The notes under the pieces were generated by a model. The model was given only the letters and a program-made list of their open reading frames with translations. It was not told the origin of the DNA and did no database searches. A stretch of 64,000 nt of DNA from Bryobacteraceae bacterium (GTDB lineage Bacteria > Acidobacteriota > Terriglobia > Bryobacterales > Bryobacteraceae). Made by a program: the position numbers and the translations under genes. Positions 41,246-50,874 of this stretch are shown in pieces (within the stretch, counting starts at the first letter, position 1; every line of letters starts with the position of its first letter). The stretch lies in the NCBI GenBank assembly GCA_026129905.1, contig JAHCHE010000013.1, positions 37,475 to 101,474 of the forward strand, written 5' to 3'.

Positions 41246-41610
41246 CGCTGAAGAACGCGGCGGTGTACGTCGTCGGGGAAGACTGCGCCGTAACCTGGTG
41301 GGACTGAGCACCGCTGTCGGACCAAGTGACGCTGGCGCTGCCGCTGATAACGACGCTGTTTGCCTTCACGGCATTGTTATCGGGAAAGCTATGCTTCCGG
41401 AAGTGAGGGTCTGGTTGGGTACAACGAAGGGATTGGAGCACTGGGCGGCCCCGAGCGGCGCCAGCAGGTTCCCGGCGACGAGGCAGAGTCCGAACCGGAC
41501 CACGGCGGCGGCGCCACGCAATGGCGACGGCGTTGGCATGGCAGCCCGATCCCGACGGTACTGTTGGTCCAGAGTGGATTTGTGCCGCTCCACTGGCCCC
41601 AGGCGGGGCC
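41246..41610 (-). pseudogene. Decayed, internally deleted relative of the 14.5-15.4 kb gene pair
   Basis: Read on the complement, 41546-41609 nearly matches 14508-14571 (GPAWGQWSGTNPLWTNSTVG). It jumps directly to 41326-41542, matching 15141-15358 (start of the 841-residue gene: MPTPSPLRGAAAVVRFGLCL). A second jump then leads to a WSDSGAQSHQVTAQSSPTTY segment equivalent to the later TTYTANF domain. A one-base deletion breaks the frame after VVPNQTLTSGS. So two adjacent genes were copied or inherited together and then lost about 570 bp and a further internal block. Confidence 0.65.
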
Positions 41611-41715
41611 GGCGCGGATTCTGTCGAGCTCGGCCGGGTGGACGTGGGCGAGTTCCTGGTTCTCTGAATCACGGCGCCGTGTCAATGCCGCTGAAAAGCT
41701 CTCGCCCTCACGATT

Positions 41716-43074
41716 TCAAGCATCCATGTTCAACGACGCGAGGCAATCTTCGATCGTGTCGATGGCGAAATCGGCCTGGTCGCGGGTGATGACCAGCGGC
41801 GGCGAGAGGCGGATCGTGTTCGGCCCGGCGCCGAGTACCAGCAGGCCGCGCTCGAACGCCATCCGCACCAGGCGGTCGCGCGCTTCCGGCGCCCGTTCCC
41901 GCGTTGCCTGGTCGCGCACCAGCTCGATACCGATCATAAGCCCCAGCCCGCGGACCTCGCCGACCATCGGATAGCGGCGCGGCCACTCGCGCAACCGGTT
42001 CATAATGTGCGCGCCGATCCGCGCCGCGTTGTCCAGCAATTCCCGCTCGAGCAGCTCCACGGTCGTCAGGGCGGCCGCAACCGATACCGGGTTTCCTCCA
42101 AACGTGGAGGCGTGCGCCCCGGGGGGCCATTGCATGAGATCCGTCCGGGCGACGGTGGCCGAAAGCGGCATGCCGCTGGCGATCCCTTTGGCCACGGTCA
42201 TGATGTCGGGCACGAGGTCGAAGTGCTCGGAAGCCCACGTCTTTCCGGTCCGGCCCATGCCGCTCTGGACTTCGTCGGCGACGATGAGGATGCCGAGCCG
42301 GCGCGCGATCGCCTGCAGCTCGTCGAAGAACTTGCGCGGCGGCGCGACGTAACCACCTTCGCCCTGGATTGGCTCGATCACGATGGCGGCCACCTCCTCG
42401 GCGGGGGCGATCGTCTTCACCAGGCGCTCCTCGATGACGCGGGCGCACTCCACCGCGCAGGCGTCGGGTTCCTTGCCGTAGGCGCAGCGGTAGCAGTACG
42501 GGTACGGGATGTGGGTGACGCCGGGCATCAGTGGGCCGAAACCTTTGCGCTGGACGCTTTTGCTGGCCGTCAAGGAGAGCGACCCGATGGTGCGGCCGTG
42601 GAAGGCGCCAAAGAAAGCGATGAACTTGTCGCGGCCGGTGTGGTAACGGGCCATCTTGATCGCGGCTTCGACGGCCTCCGTCCCGGAATTGCCGAAATAG
42701 ACGCGCTTCGACGCATCGCCGGGCGCCAGCGCCGCCAGCCGCTCCGCCAGCGTCACCATGTTTTCGTAATAGAAGTCCGTGCCCGACATGTGGATCAGGC
42801 GGGCCGCCTGTGCCTGGATGGACTTCACGACTTCCGGGTGACAATGGCCCGTCGCCGCCACGGCGATGCCGGCGTTGAAATCGAGGAAGCGGTTGCCGTC
42901 GACGTCCTCGACCATGGCGCCTTCCCCGCGTTTGACGACGAGGGGATACGAACGGGTATACGAGGGCGAAAGCACGGCAGCGTCGCGCTCCACGATGGCC
43001 CGGGCCTTGGGACCCGGCAATTCGGTTGCAATGTGGGGAACCTCCGCGCTGACCTCGGCCAGAGTCTCTTTCAT
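41716..43074 (-). CDS. Class III PLP-dependent aminotransferase (GabT/ArgD-like)
   Basis: 452 residues, cytoplasmic. GNSGTEAVEAAIKMARYHTG, then FHGRTIGSLSLTASK, then IVADEVQSGMGRTGK and the PLP Lys in VAKGIASGMP (about 295) define class III. The MSGTDFYYENMVTLAERLAA start of the barrel and the acidic N-terminus resemble 4-aminobutyrate/ornithine-type enzymes. GGAGG lies 8 bases before the ATG. A Cys cluster (YPYCYRCAYGKEPDACAVEC) is also known from some GabT-like enzymes. Divergent from the ornithine-cyclodeaminase-family gene, suggesting shared control of amino-acid breakdown. Confidence 0.85.
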   Translation of the reverse strand: MKETLAEVSAEVPHIATELPGPKARAIVERDAAVLSPSYTRSYPLVVKRGEGAMVEDVDGNRFLDFNAGIAVAATGHCHPEVVKSIQAQAARLIHMSGTDFYYENMVTLAERLAALAPGDASKRVYFGNSGTEAVEAAIKMARYHTGRDKFIAFFGAFHGRTIGSLSLTASKSVQRKGFGPLMPGVTHIPYPYCYRCAYGKEPDACAVECARVIEERLVKTIAPAEEVAAIVIEPIQGEGGYVAPPRKFFDELQAIARRLGILIVADEVQSGMGRTGKTWASEHFDLVPDIMTVAKGIASGMPLSATVARTDLMQWPPGAHASTFGGNPVSVAAALTTVELLERELLDNAARIGAHIMNRLREWPRRYPMVGEVRGLGLMIGIELVRDQATRERAPEARDRLVRMAFERGLLVLGAGPNTIRLSPPLVITRDQADFAIDTIEDCLASLNMDA

Positions 43075-43136
43075 CGCGCAACCCTCCTTTGGGATAGACG
43101 CTCTACGCTAACGGGAACGATACGCGAGGAATAGGT

Positions 43137-43153
43137 GGCGTTCAGTCAACGCC
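43137..43153. promoter_or_regulatory. Inverted repeat in the divergent promoter region
   Basis: GGCGTT-CAGTC-AACGCC, 6-bp perfect arms, between the divergent aminotransferase (start 43074) and cyclodeaminase-family (start 43220) genes. Its placement suits a regulator acting on both promoters, but the arms are short and chance occurrence is possible. Confidence 0.3.
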
Positions 43154-43219
43154 GAAGAGGAAGGGCCGAGCTGTCGCCGGACGCCTCATTTGCTTCTATT
43201 ATAGCCAAGGAGAGCCGAT

Positions 43220-44176
43220 TTGCTGCTTATAAACGAAGAGACCGTTCGGGAATTGCTGCCCATGCCGCGCGCCATCCGGCTGGTGAAGGAAGCCTTCCAG
43301 TCGCTGGCGGCGGGCGGGGCGCTGAACCAAGCGAGGCGGAGGCTCGTCCTGCCCTCCGGCGCCGTTCTGCACGCGATGGCGGGCGCCTGCGGCGAGTACT
43401 TCGGAACCAAGATCTACTCGACGCACCCGGCGCATGGCGCGCACTTCCTGTTCGTTCTCTACGACGCCGTCACCGCCGCGCCGCTGGCGTTGTTCGAAGC
43501 GAACTACCTCGGGCAGATCCGCACCGGCGCCGCCACGGGGCTGGCGACGGACCTCCTCGCGCTGCCGGAGATCGAGGCGGTCGCCCTAATTGGAACCGGT
43601 TTCCAGGCGCGAAGCCAGTTGGAAGCAGTCCTCGATGTGAGAACGCCGCGGCAAGTCCGGGTCTGGAGCCGTTCACCGGACCGGCGCGCCGCCTTCGCCC
43701 TCGAATGCTCCCGCCAACAGCAGGCGAATGTCCGCGCCGTCGATTCCGCTCGCGAGGCGGTGGAAGGGGCAGCGGTTGTGATTACGGCAACCAGCGCCCG
43801 CGATCCGGTCGTGGAGAGCGGCTGGATCGGGCCGGGAACGCACGTCAACGCCGTCGGCTCGAACCAGGCGAGACGCCGCGAGTTGCCCGAAGACCTGGTT
43901 CGACGCGCCTCCCTGATCGTCGTCGATTCGCTGGAGCAGGCCCGCATCGAATCGGGGGACCTGCTGCTGGCCCTCAGAGACGAAGAATGGGCGAATATGC
44001 CAATCGTGGAACTCAAGGACGTGGTTGAGGGCCGTGCCGCGAGAAGACGGACGGACGAGGTGACGCTCTTCAAGAGCAACGGACTCGGATTGGAAGACGT
44101 AGCGGTCGCCGCGTACGTTTATGAACAGGTCAAGGCGAGAACCGCGGGGACGGAGGCGGGCCCCGTTCACTCCTGA
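43220..44176 (+). CDS. Ornithine cyclodeaminase / mu-crystallin family protein
   Basis: 318 residues starting at TTG 43220, with AAGGAG 7 bases upstream. The N-terminal dimerisation domain contains GTKIYSTHP and an ANYLGQIRTGAATGLATDLL block; the Rossmann domain has the NAD(P) loop ALIGTGFQA. VGSNQARRRELPEDL matches the catalytic-region pattern of the family. Members include ornithine cyclodeaminase, alanine dehydrogenase and ketimine reductase, so the reaction is not certain. The last 10 bases overlap the convergent zinc-ribbon gene. Confidence 0.82.
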   Translation: MLLINEETVRELLPMPRAIRLVKEAFQSLAAGGALNQARRRLVLPSGAVLHAMAGACGEYFGTKIYSTHPAHGAHFLFVLYDAVTAAPLALFEANYLGQIRTGAATGLATDLLALPEIEAVALIGTGFQARSQLEAVLDVRTPRQVRVWSRSPDRRAAFALECSRQQQANVRAVDSAREAVEGAAVVITATSARDPVVESGWIGPGTHVNAVGSNQARRRELPEDLVRRASLIVVDSLEQARIESGDLLLALRDEEWANMPIVELKDVVEGRAARRRTDEVTLFKSNGLGLEDVAVAAYVYEQVKARTAGTEAGPVHS

Positions 44177-44406
44177 GCCGGCATCTGGTGATCGGTGTCG
44201 CCCCAGGCGGAGATCTTCAACCTGCGGCAAACCCAGCACAGGTCTTCGTTTGAATCCCGGGTGCAATCCGAACCGCACACCGAGCACTTCTTCGCCGGCT
44301 TGGAGCGGTCCGTCATGACGGAGCGCCTGGCGCTTTCCAGAATCTCGCTCGGAACCACTGCGTCGTGTCTTCGCTTCACCGGGATAGATCTAGCCTTCAA
44401 TCCCAC
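44167..44406 (-). CDS. Small zinc-ribbon protein 1
   Basis: Up to 79 residues from GTG 44406; an ATG at 44316 would leave 49 residues. Two CxxC knuckles (CSVCGSDC; CWVC) separated by 14 residues and a basic segment (RRLKISAWG) form a treble-clef or rubredoxin-like zinc site. No family assignment. The region upstream of the ATG also reads as protein (SEILESARRSVMTDR), favouring a longer product, but neither start has a clear ribosome site. Confidence 0.5.
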   Translation of the reverse strand: MGLKARSIPVKRRHDAVVPSEILESARRSVMTDRSKPAKKCSVCGSDCTRDSNEDLCWVCRRLKISAWGDTDHQMPAQE

Positions 44407-44467
44407 TATACCCCAGATTCAATCCCGCGGTGCAAAGGAAAAAACGCCTTAGGCCGGCGCGCCGGGC

Positions 44468-44662
44468 TCAGGCTGCCTTATCGTAGCGGACCACGTAAGC
44501 GGCATCCAGCGAGGAGCCGCACCGCGAGCACCGTTGGCCGGGCTTGACCCGCAAGGCGCGCTTCACCATCACGATCGTCGCCTCCACCGTGTGCGTGCAG
44601 ATGGGGCAATGCGCCATGCCCTTGCTCTGCGGAACGTTTGTCGTCATCGTGAACTGCTTCAT
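44468..44662 (-). CDS. Small zinc-ribbon protein 2
   Basis: Sixty-four residues with CPIC (19-22) and CSRCG (45-49), a two-knuckle zinc ribbon. GGAGG precedes ATG 44662 by 6 bases, a good ribosome site for so small a gene. The ending DAAYVVRYDKAA is unremarkable. Role unknown; likely a nucleic-acid or protein-binding micro-protein. It is the second zinc-ribbon micro-protein within 500 bases, same strand, not obviously homologous to the first. Confidence 0.65.
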   Translation of the reverse strand: MKQFTMTTNVPQSKGMAHCPICTHTVEATIVMVKRALRVKPGQRCSRCGSSLDAAYVVRYDKAA

Positions 44663-44788
44663 CCGTTTCCTCCTCTACACACGAGAGAGACGCAACAGCG
44701 AGGCAAAACGATTTCGAAAAAATGAAAAAAGCGAGCCCGGGGCGAACGCCCTCGAGCCGGTTCAGCCCTGTGCCAGAATGGACCCTTT

Positions 44789-45724
44789 ATGAACAAGCTG
44801 GCATGCATCTTCCCGGGGCAGGGATCCCAGTCGGTAGGAATGGGAAAAGCCCTGGCTGAGGGGTTCCCCGCCGCGAGCGCGATCTTTGAAGAAGCGGACC
44901 GCGTCCTGGGCTTCCCGCTCTCGCGTCTGTGCTTTGACGGCCCCGAAGAGGAATTGAAGTTAACCGAGAACCTTCAGCCGGCCCTGCTGGCCGTCTCCAC
45001 CGCCGCCTGGGCGGTTCTCGCGGGTAAAGGCGTGAAGCCCGATTTCGTCGCCGGACACAGCCTCGGCGAGTACTCCGCCCTGATGGCAGCCGGGTCGCTG
45101 CGGTTTGCCGACGCCCTCGGCCTGGTGCGAAAACGAGGACGCTACATGCAGGAAGCGACTCCGCCCGGGATCGGCGCGATGGCGGCGCTGCTGAAGCTGC
45201 CGGCCGGCCGGTTGCCGGCGATCCTGGAGAAAGCGGCGCAGGGCGAGGTGGTGTCCGCCGCCAATTTCAACTCGCCGGACCAGGTTGTCATCGCCGGGCA
45301 CGCCGGGGCGGTCGAGCGCGCGGTCGGACTGGCCAAATCGGCGGGGGCGCGGAAGGCCGTGACGCTCCCGGTGAGCGCGCCGTTTCACTGTGCGCTGATG
45401 GCGCCCGCCCAGAAGAGGCTCGCTGCTGACCTGGATGCGGTCGAATTCGCCGACCCCGCCATACCGCTGGTGAACAACTTCCAGGCCGCCGAAGTCCGAA
45501 CCGCCGGGCAGGCACGCGCCGGCCTCTATGAGCAGGTCCCCAACCCCGTCCGGTGGGAAGACAGTATCCGCTATATGATCGCCCAAGGGGTAAGCCGATT
45601 CATCGAAGTAGGACCCGGCGCCGTACTCACCGGACTCCTTCGGAGCATCGATTCGTCCGTCGAGGGCTTGAAGTTCCGCGAACCGGCCGATTGGGCCGAG
45701 ATTGCCGATCGGCTGAAGCCGTGA
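44789..45724 (+). CDS. fabD: Malonyl-CoA:ACP transacylase
   Basis: 311 residues, the normal length for FabD. The enzyme moves malonyl groups from CoA to acyl carrier protein in fatty-acid synthesis. GQGSQ (10-14), the nucleophile loop GHSLGEYS (His90-Ser91), QEATPPGIGAMAALL and the active-site His in PVSAPFHCALM are all present. No other fab genes lie beside it, so it is detached from a fatty-acid operon here. It ends 13 bases before the convergent acyl-CoA-synthetase/acetyltransferase gene. Confidence 0.93.
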   Translation: MNKLACIFPGQGSQSVGMGKALAEGFPAASAIFEEADRVLGFPLSRLCFDGPEEELKLTENLQPALLAVSTAAWAVLAGKGVKPDFVAGHSLGEYSALMAAGSLRFADALGLVRKRGRYMQEATPPGIGAMAALLKLPAGRLPAILEKAAQGEVVSAANFNSPDQVVIAGHAGAVERAVGLAKSAGARKAVTLPVSAPFHCALMAPAQKRLAADLDAVEFADPAIPLVNNFQAAEVRTAGQARAGLYEQVPNPVRWEDSIRYMIAQGVSRFIEVGPGAVLTGLLRSIDSSVEGLKFREPADWAEIADRLKP

Positions 45725-45737
45725 GGGTCGGCTTCTC

Positions 45738-48494
45738 CTACCCTCCCAATTCCATCTCCACCGAGACGGTGGGATCCCCGAGCTCACGTTCGATCTGGAA
45801 TCCCAGCTTCTCGCAGAGCCGCAACATGGCGCCGTTTTCCGAGTGCACTTCCGCCGTCAGCCGGCCGATCTTCTCTTTTCGCGCGACCTCCACCAGGCGG
45901 CGCAGCAGTTCCGCGCCCAAACCCTTTCCTTGCGCCGAATCGCTGATGACGACGGCGAACTCGGCGTCGGAAGTGCTGGGGATCCGCTGCAATCGCCCTA
46001 CGCCCACAATCTCGGCCTGGCCCGTTCCCGGATCGGCGGTCTCCGCCACCAGCGCGATCTCGCGATCGTAATCGATGAAGCAGATGCGGGTGAGCCTCTC
46101 ATGCGCCACCCGCTGCGTGAGCTGAAGGCTTTGCAGGTAGCGGAAGTAGACGGTCCGCTCGGAAAGCGATTCGTGGAACCGCACCATCCGCGGTTCATCC
46201 TCCGGCCGGATGGGACGGATCGTCGCTTCGGCGCCATCCTTCAGGCGGAACATGGAGGTGTACTGGCTCGGATAGGGCCGGATCGCCAGTTTGGGAAGAG
46301 CGTCGGTTGACGTCCCCGGCTCGTGCAGCACCACGCGCGCGTCCAGCGCCAGTAAGCCTTCCGGCGACGCCAGCAACGGGTTGATGTCGATCTCCTTGAT
46401 CCACGGCTGCTCGGCCACCAACTGGCTGAACCGCACCATCAGCGCCTCCAGCGCGCCCAGGTCTACCGGACGCCGCCCGCGCACTCCCTTCAAGGCGGTA
46501 TAGATCTTCGTCTGCTCCATCATCCGGCGGGCCAGCGTCGTGTTCAACGGCGGCAGCGCCAGCGCGCGATCCTTGAACACCTCCACCAGTTGCCCGCCCA
46601 GACCGAACAGAATGACCGGACCGAACTGCGGATCGAGCGAGCTGCCGACAATCAGCTCGTAGCCGAAAATCCGGATCATCGGCTGGACGCTGACGCCGAG
46701 GAAGTCCGCCTTGCTCGCCTTCTTCGAAACCGATTCTTCGATGGCCTGGAATGCGCCCCGGACGGCGGCCGCGTCCTTCAAATTGAGATGCACCCCGCCC
46801 ACGTCCGTCTTGTGGGTGATGGTCTCGGAATGGAGCTTGATCACGACCGGGTAGCCGATTTCATCCGCCGCGTTTACCGCTTCCTGCGCCGTGGCGGCAA
46901 TGCGCGAGGGCACGGTGGGAATGCCATACGCGGAGAGCACCTGCTTGGATTCGTGCTCCGACAGCAAGGCGCGGCCGGCCTGGAGCGCGGCCTTGATGAT
47001 TTGGTTCACCGTTCCCTGCGCGGCGTCGCGTTCCGCCGCCGTTCCCGGAAGGCTTGGGGTCTCGTACAAGCCGCGCTGGTTGTAGGTGTAGCGCCACATG
47101 TACTCGAAGGCCCGGACCGCCGTGTCGGGATAGGAGAAGGTCGGAATATTGGCGCCGTTCAGTATCCGCTCGCCCGCCGCCACCTCGGTGCCGCCCATCC
47201 AGCTTGCCAGCACCGGCTTGTCGAGCTTCGCGTAGTTCTTCAGTAATTCCGCCGTTTTGGTCGCGTCGGTCATCGCCTGCGGCGTCAGGATCACCAGCAG
47301 CCCGTCGCTGTTGGGATCCTTCGCCGCGATTTCCAGCGACTTGGCGTAGCGTTCGGCGTCGGCGTCTCCGAGGATATCGATCGGGTTGTTCCGGCTCCAG
47401 TGCGCGGGCAGGAAGCTGTTCAACTCTTCCGTAATCGCCGGCGACATCTCGGCCAGTTGCGCCCCGGCGCCGATTAGGGCGTCGGTGGCCAGCACCGCCG
47501 GTCCGCCCGCGTTGGTCAGCAGCGTGAGCCGCGGACCCTTGGGTCTCGGCTGCTTCGACAGAACCTCCGCCATGTAGAACAGGTCGGAGATGTTGTTCAC
47601 GCGCAGGATGCCCGTGCGGCGGAATGCCGCGTCCAGCACGTCGTCGCTGCCCGTCATCGCTCCGGTATGCGAGGCCGCCGCTTTTCCGCCCGCGGCCGTC
47701 CGGCCCGCCTTGATGACGATGATCGGTTTGGTCAGGGCCACTTCGCGCGCGGCCGACAGGAACGAGCGCGCATCGCCCACCGATTCCATGTAAATCAGAA
47801 TGCTGCGCGTCCGCGGGTCGTTGCCGAGATAGTCGATCAGGTCGCCCCAGCCGACGTCCGCCATCGAGCCGATCGAGATGAACGCGCTGAAGCCCACCAT
47901 TTCCCGAAAGCTCCAGTCGAGCACCGCAGTACACAGCGCGCCGCTCTGGCTGATGAAGCCGACATTGCCGGGTCGCGCCATTCCCGCCGCGAACGTTGCG
48001 TTCACCCCGGTGGGAGGGCACATCAAGCCGAGGCAGTTCGGGCCGACGATGCGGATGCCCGCCTTGCGCGCTTCGACGATCAGTTGCCGCTCCAGTTCCA
48101 CGCCCTCCGGTCCGAGTTCCTTGAACCCGGCCGAAATCACGATCGCCGCCTTCACGCCGGCTTCGCCGCATTCGCGGATCACGCCGGGCACAAACGAAGC
48201 GCGCGTGACCACCACCGCCAGGTCGACCTCGGCGGGTACTTCCTTGATGTTCTTGTACGCCTTAATCCCGAGAATGCTCGGGCGATTCGGATTCACCGGA
48301 AACACAGCGCCGCCGAACGGGGTGCTGATCAGGTTCCACAACGTCGTGCGGCCCACCGAGCCCGGAGCCTCCGTCGCTCCGATAACCGCGATGTTCTTCG
48401 GTTTGAAAAAAACGTCCAGCGGGTTGGTCCGCCGCTGATAGATGTTGTGCGCCGTTTCGGTGCCGAGCTTTCCTGGTTTGGATGATATCTGCAT
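45738..48494 (-). CDS. ADP-forming acyl-CoA synthetase fused to GNAT acetyltransferase (Pat-like)
   Basis: 918 residues. Order: CoA-binding Rossmann domain ([20 protein letters not shown], about 30-130), succinyl-CoA-ligase-like domain with the phosphohistidine loop [12 protein letters not shown] (about 275), ATP-grasp domain (500-700; [20 protein letters not shown]), and a C-terminal GNAT domain (760-915; [20 protein letters not shown]). This is the layout of Pat/PatZ-type protein lysine acetyltransferases reversed in domain order relative to some homologues. It either makes acyl-CoA with ADP formation or senses acyl-CoA to acetylate targets such as acetyl-CoA synthetase. Both catalytic parts look intact. 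Confidence 0.85.
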   Translation of the reverse strand: MQISSKPGKLGTETAHNIYQRRTNPLDVFFKPKNIAVIGATEAPGSVGRTTLWNLISTPFGGAVFPVNPNRPSILGIKAYKNIKEVPAEVDLAVVVTRASFVPGVIRECGEAGVKAAIVISAGFKELGPEGVELERQLIVEARKAGIRIVGPNCLGLMCPPTGVNATFAAGMARPGNVGFISQSGALCTAVLDWSFREMVGFSAFISIGSMADVGWGDLIDYLGNDPRTRSILIYMESVGDARSFLSAAREVALTKPIIVIKAGRTAAGGKAAASHTGAMTGSDDVLDAAFRRTGILRVNNISDLFYMAEVLSKQPRPKGPRLTLLTNAGGPAVLATDALIGAGAQLAEMSPAITEELNSFLPAHWSRNNPIDILGDADAERYAKSLEIAAKDPNSDGLLVILTPQAMTDATKTAELLKNYAKLDKPVLASWMGGTEVAAGERILNGANIPTFSYPDTAVRAFEYMWRYTYNQRGLYETPSLPGTAAERDAAQGTVNQIIKAALQAGRALLSEHESKQVLSAYGIPTVPSRIAATAQEAVNAADEIGYPVVIKLHSETITHKTDVGGVHLNLKDAAAVRGAFQAIEESVSKKASKADFLGVSVQPMIRIFGYELIVGSSLDPQFGPVILFGLGGQLVEVFKDRALALPPLNTTLARRMMEQTKIYTALKGVRGRRPVDLGALEALMVRFSQLVAEQPWIKEIDINPLLASPEGLLALDARVVLHEPGTSTDALPKLAIRPYPSQYTSMFRLKDGAEATIRPIRPEDEPRMVRFHESLSERTVYFRYLQSLQLTQRVAHERLTRICFIDYDREIALVAETADPGTGQAEIVGVGRLQRIPSTSDAEFAVVISDSAQGKGLGAELLRRLVEVARKEKIGRLTAEVHSENGAMLRLCEKLGFQIERELGDPTVSVEMELGG

Positions 48495-48637
48495 AATGAA
48501 TCCCGACTATTTGCTCCTATGAACTTTTATCATCGCCTGTTTTCGGCGCCCGCGGCAAGTCGTCTAGAGGATCTTGAACTCCGAAATTAATGCCCCTGGA
48601 GGTCTCGCTATACTGTTGGCGAGGAGGCGCCGAAACC

Positions 48638-49558
48638 ATGCGTCGTCGCGAGTTTCTATCTTCCACCGTAGCGGCATCGGCGGTGGCCCGGGCCGCGTCC
48701 GGAAAGGCCCTGCCGAAGCGCCCGTACAAGGACGGCGTCGAACTGTCCGTCATCGGGTTGGGCGGCATCGTGGTTGTCGGTCTCGAGCAGGGGAACGCCG
48801 ACCGGATGGTGGCGGAATCCTTCGATCGCGGCGTGAACTACTATGACGTCGCGCCCACCTACGCCGACGGCGAGGCGGAGCAGAAGCTCGGCATCGCGCT
48901 GAAGCCCTATCGGTCGAAATCGTTTCTGGCGTGCAAGACAACCATGCGCGACGCCGCGCGCGCCCGCCAGGAACTGGAGCGCTCCCTGAAACGCCTCCAC
49001 ACGGACCACTTCGACCTCTACCAGTTCCACGCCGTCAGCTCGATGGACGACGTGAACCAGATCGCCGCGCCCCGTGGCGCCGCCGAGATGTTCTTGAAGG
49101 CCCGGCAGGAAGGCAAGGTGAAGTACCTCGGCTTTTCGGCCCACTCGGCGGAAGCGGCGATAGCCCTGATGGACCGGCTGGAACTCGACTCCATTCTGTT
49201 TCCGGTGAACTACGTCTGCTACGCCCAGGGCAACTTCGGTCCGCAGATCCTCGCCAAGGCGAAGGAAAAAGGAATGGCGCGGCTGGCGCTGAAGGCGATG
49301 GCTCAGACGACGATTCCCAAGGGCGCACCGCACTCCCACAAGAAGTGCTGGTATACGCCGGTGAGCGACCCAAAGCAGGTGGAGCGAGCCCTCCGCTTCA
49401 CTTTGTCGGAAGACATCACGGCCGCCATCCCTCCGGGCGACGAGGGGCTCTACCAGATGGCGCTCGACGCGGCGGCCGCGTACCGGCCGATCACCGCGAA
49501 GGAGCGCGCCGAACTGCTCGCAAGCGCCAAAGGCGTCGAGCCGATCTTCCGCGCGTAG
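48638..49558 (+). CDS. Tat-exported aldo/keto reductase
   Basis: 306 residues from ATG 48638 (AGGAGGCGCCGAAACC upstream). Twin-arginine leader MRRREFLSSTVAASAVARAAS. Aldo/keto reductase barrel: ELSVIGLGGIVVVGLEQ, FDRGVNYYDVAPTYADGEAE with catalytic Tyr and Asp, LKRLHTDHFDLYQFHAVSS, GKVKYLGFSAHS. The C-terminal part lacks the ferredoxin-like Cys cluster found in some exported relatives. Export of NADP-type reductases is frequent in this phylum; the physiological substrate is not apparent. Confidence 0.8.
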   Translation: MRRREFLSSTVAASAVARAASGKALPKRPYKDGVELSVIGLGGIVVVGLEQGNADRMVAESFDRGVNYYDVAPTYADGEAEQKLGIALKPYRSKSFLACKTTMRDAARARQELERSLKRLHTDHFDLYQFHAVSSMDDVNQIAAPRGAAEMFLKARQEGKVKYLGFSAHSAEAAIALMDRLELDSILFPVNYVCYAQGNFGPQILAKAKEKGMARLALKAMAQTTIPKGAPHSHKKCWYTPVSDPKQVERALRFTLSEDITAAIPPGDEGLYQMALDAAAAYRPITAKERAELLASAKGVEPIFRA

Positions 49559-49895
49559 CGTTCAGTATTCCAACTGGTACCTGCCGCACCGCGACGCCGG
49601 CCCTTTCCGCAATCCGCAGCGCCGGAACGCACCACCCGCAGCAGGGGCGAGTCGGCGGCCGAACACGGCAGGCCCGGGGTGTCCCAGATCTGGCCCTGGC
49701 AGGTCTTGCCCCGTACGGTTTCGGTGAACTCGAAATCCGGCGGGCGGCATGCAAGCAGACGAACGGCGGACGCATAGAGTACCGGCCGATTCCGTTTATG
49801 TCGCGCACCCTCTCAAGGACTCCGGAGGTAAACTGACGGTTAGCAACGGTGCATGGCCGAGCGAGCCAGCCGGCTTCAGAACCGTTCCTCTCGGC
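49559..49895 (-). other. Intergenic stretch with a possible decayed minus-strand gene
   Basis: 337 bases between the reductase and the diguanylate cyclase. On the minus strand a protein-like run (FEFTETVRGKTCQGQIWDTP, then PCSAADSPLLRVV) changes frame near 49640 into PALRIAERAGVAVRQVPVG. This reads like a frameshifted fragment but no family is recognised and no start is seen. No clear regulatory element was found in the remainder. Confidence 0.25.
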
Positions 49896-50816
49896 ATGAA
49901 GGTTCTAATCGCCGACGACAGTCCGGTCTCCCGCCGACTCCTCGAAGCGGCGCTGCGGAAGTGGAAGTACGACGTGCTGGTGGCCTGTGACGGGCTGGAA
50001 GCCTGGGAGTACCTGCAGCGCGACAACACCTGCCGCCTGGCGATTCTCGATTGGATGATGCCGGGCCTGAGCGGTCCCGAAGTCTGCCGGAGAGTCCGGC
50101 AACTCGCGGCGGACCGTTATATATACATTCTTCTGATCACGTCCCGGACCCACAAAGAGGACCTGATCGAGGGGATGGAGGCGGGCGCCGACGACTACCT
50201 GACGAAGCCGTTCGACCAGGACGAGCTGAAAGTGCGGCTCGGCCCGGGCCGGCGCATCGTGGAATTGCAGGATGCGCTGCTGGAAGCGCACGCGGCGCTG
50301 CGGGAGCAGGCGACGACGGACGCGCTGACGCGGATCTGGAACCGTCGAACGATTCTGGAGATACTCGACCGGGAGCTGTCGCGGGCGCAGCGGGCGCAGT
50401 CGGCGACCGGCATCGTCATGGGGGACCTGGACCACTTCAAGCTGATTAACGACACGTACGGCCACATCGCGGGCGACGGCGTGTTGCGGGAGGTAGCGCG
50501 CCGGATGAAGGCGTCGAGCCGGGCGTACGACTCGATCGGCCGCTACGGCGGGGAAGAGTTCCTGCTGATTCTTCCGTCCTGCAACGGTCACGACACGGAG
50601 GCGCTGGCCGAGCGCATGCGCCAGGCGATCGAATCGCGTCCAGTGGAATTGCCGGAGGTCAGCATTCCCGTGACCACCAGTTTTGGCGTGACGTCGGTCC
50701 CGGATATTGGCGCCGGCGCGCCGGAATCGCTGCTGCGCATCGCCGATTCGGCGCTGTACCAGGCCAAGCAACAGGGAAGAAACCGAGTCGTATACGCGCC
50801 GTTCGCGCCGCAGTGA
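49896..50816 (+). CDS. Response regulator diguanylate cyclase (REC-GGDEF)
   Basis: 306 residues, cytoplasmic. The receiver domain (1-120) has acidic residues Asp7/Asp8, phospho-acceptor Asp52 (LDWMMPG) and Lys104. A short coiled linker leads to a GGDEF domain with the active-site GGEEF (218-222). RAYD (209-212), exactly five residues before it, is a canonical inhibitory I-site, so product feedback is expected. It makes cyclic di-GMP from GTP upon phosphorylation. ATG 49896 begins MKVLIADDSP; the frame is open for 49 codons upstream but that part is not receiver-like. No cognate kinase is adjacent. Confidence 0.92.
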   Translation: MKVLIADDSPVSRRLLEAALRKWKYDVLVACDGLEAWEYLQRDNTCRLAILDWMMPGLSGPEVCRRVRQLAADRYIYILLITSRTHKEDLIEGMEAGADDYLTKPFDQDELKVRLGPGRRIVELQDALLEAHAALREQATTDALTRIWNRRTILEILDRELSRAQRAQSATGIVMGDLDHFKLINDTYGHIAGDGVLREVARRMKASSRAYDSIGRYGGEEFLLILPSCNGHDTEALAERMRQAIESRPVELPEVSIPVTTSFGVTSVPDIGAGAPESLLRIADSALYQAKQQGRNRVVYAPFAPQ

Positions 50817-50874
50817 CGGCGCGGTTCAAGGAACTTCCGGCCGGTTCGCGCGTATAACCCTCTTAGGGTAGAGC

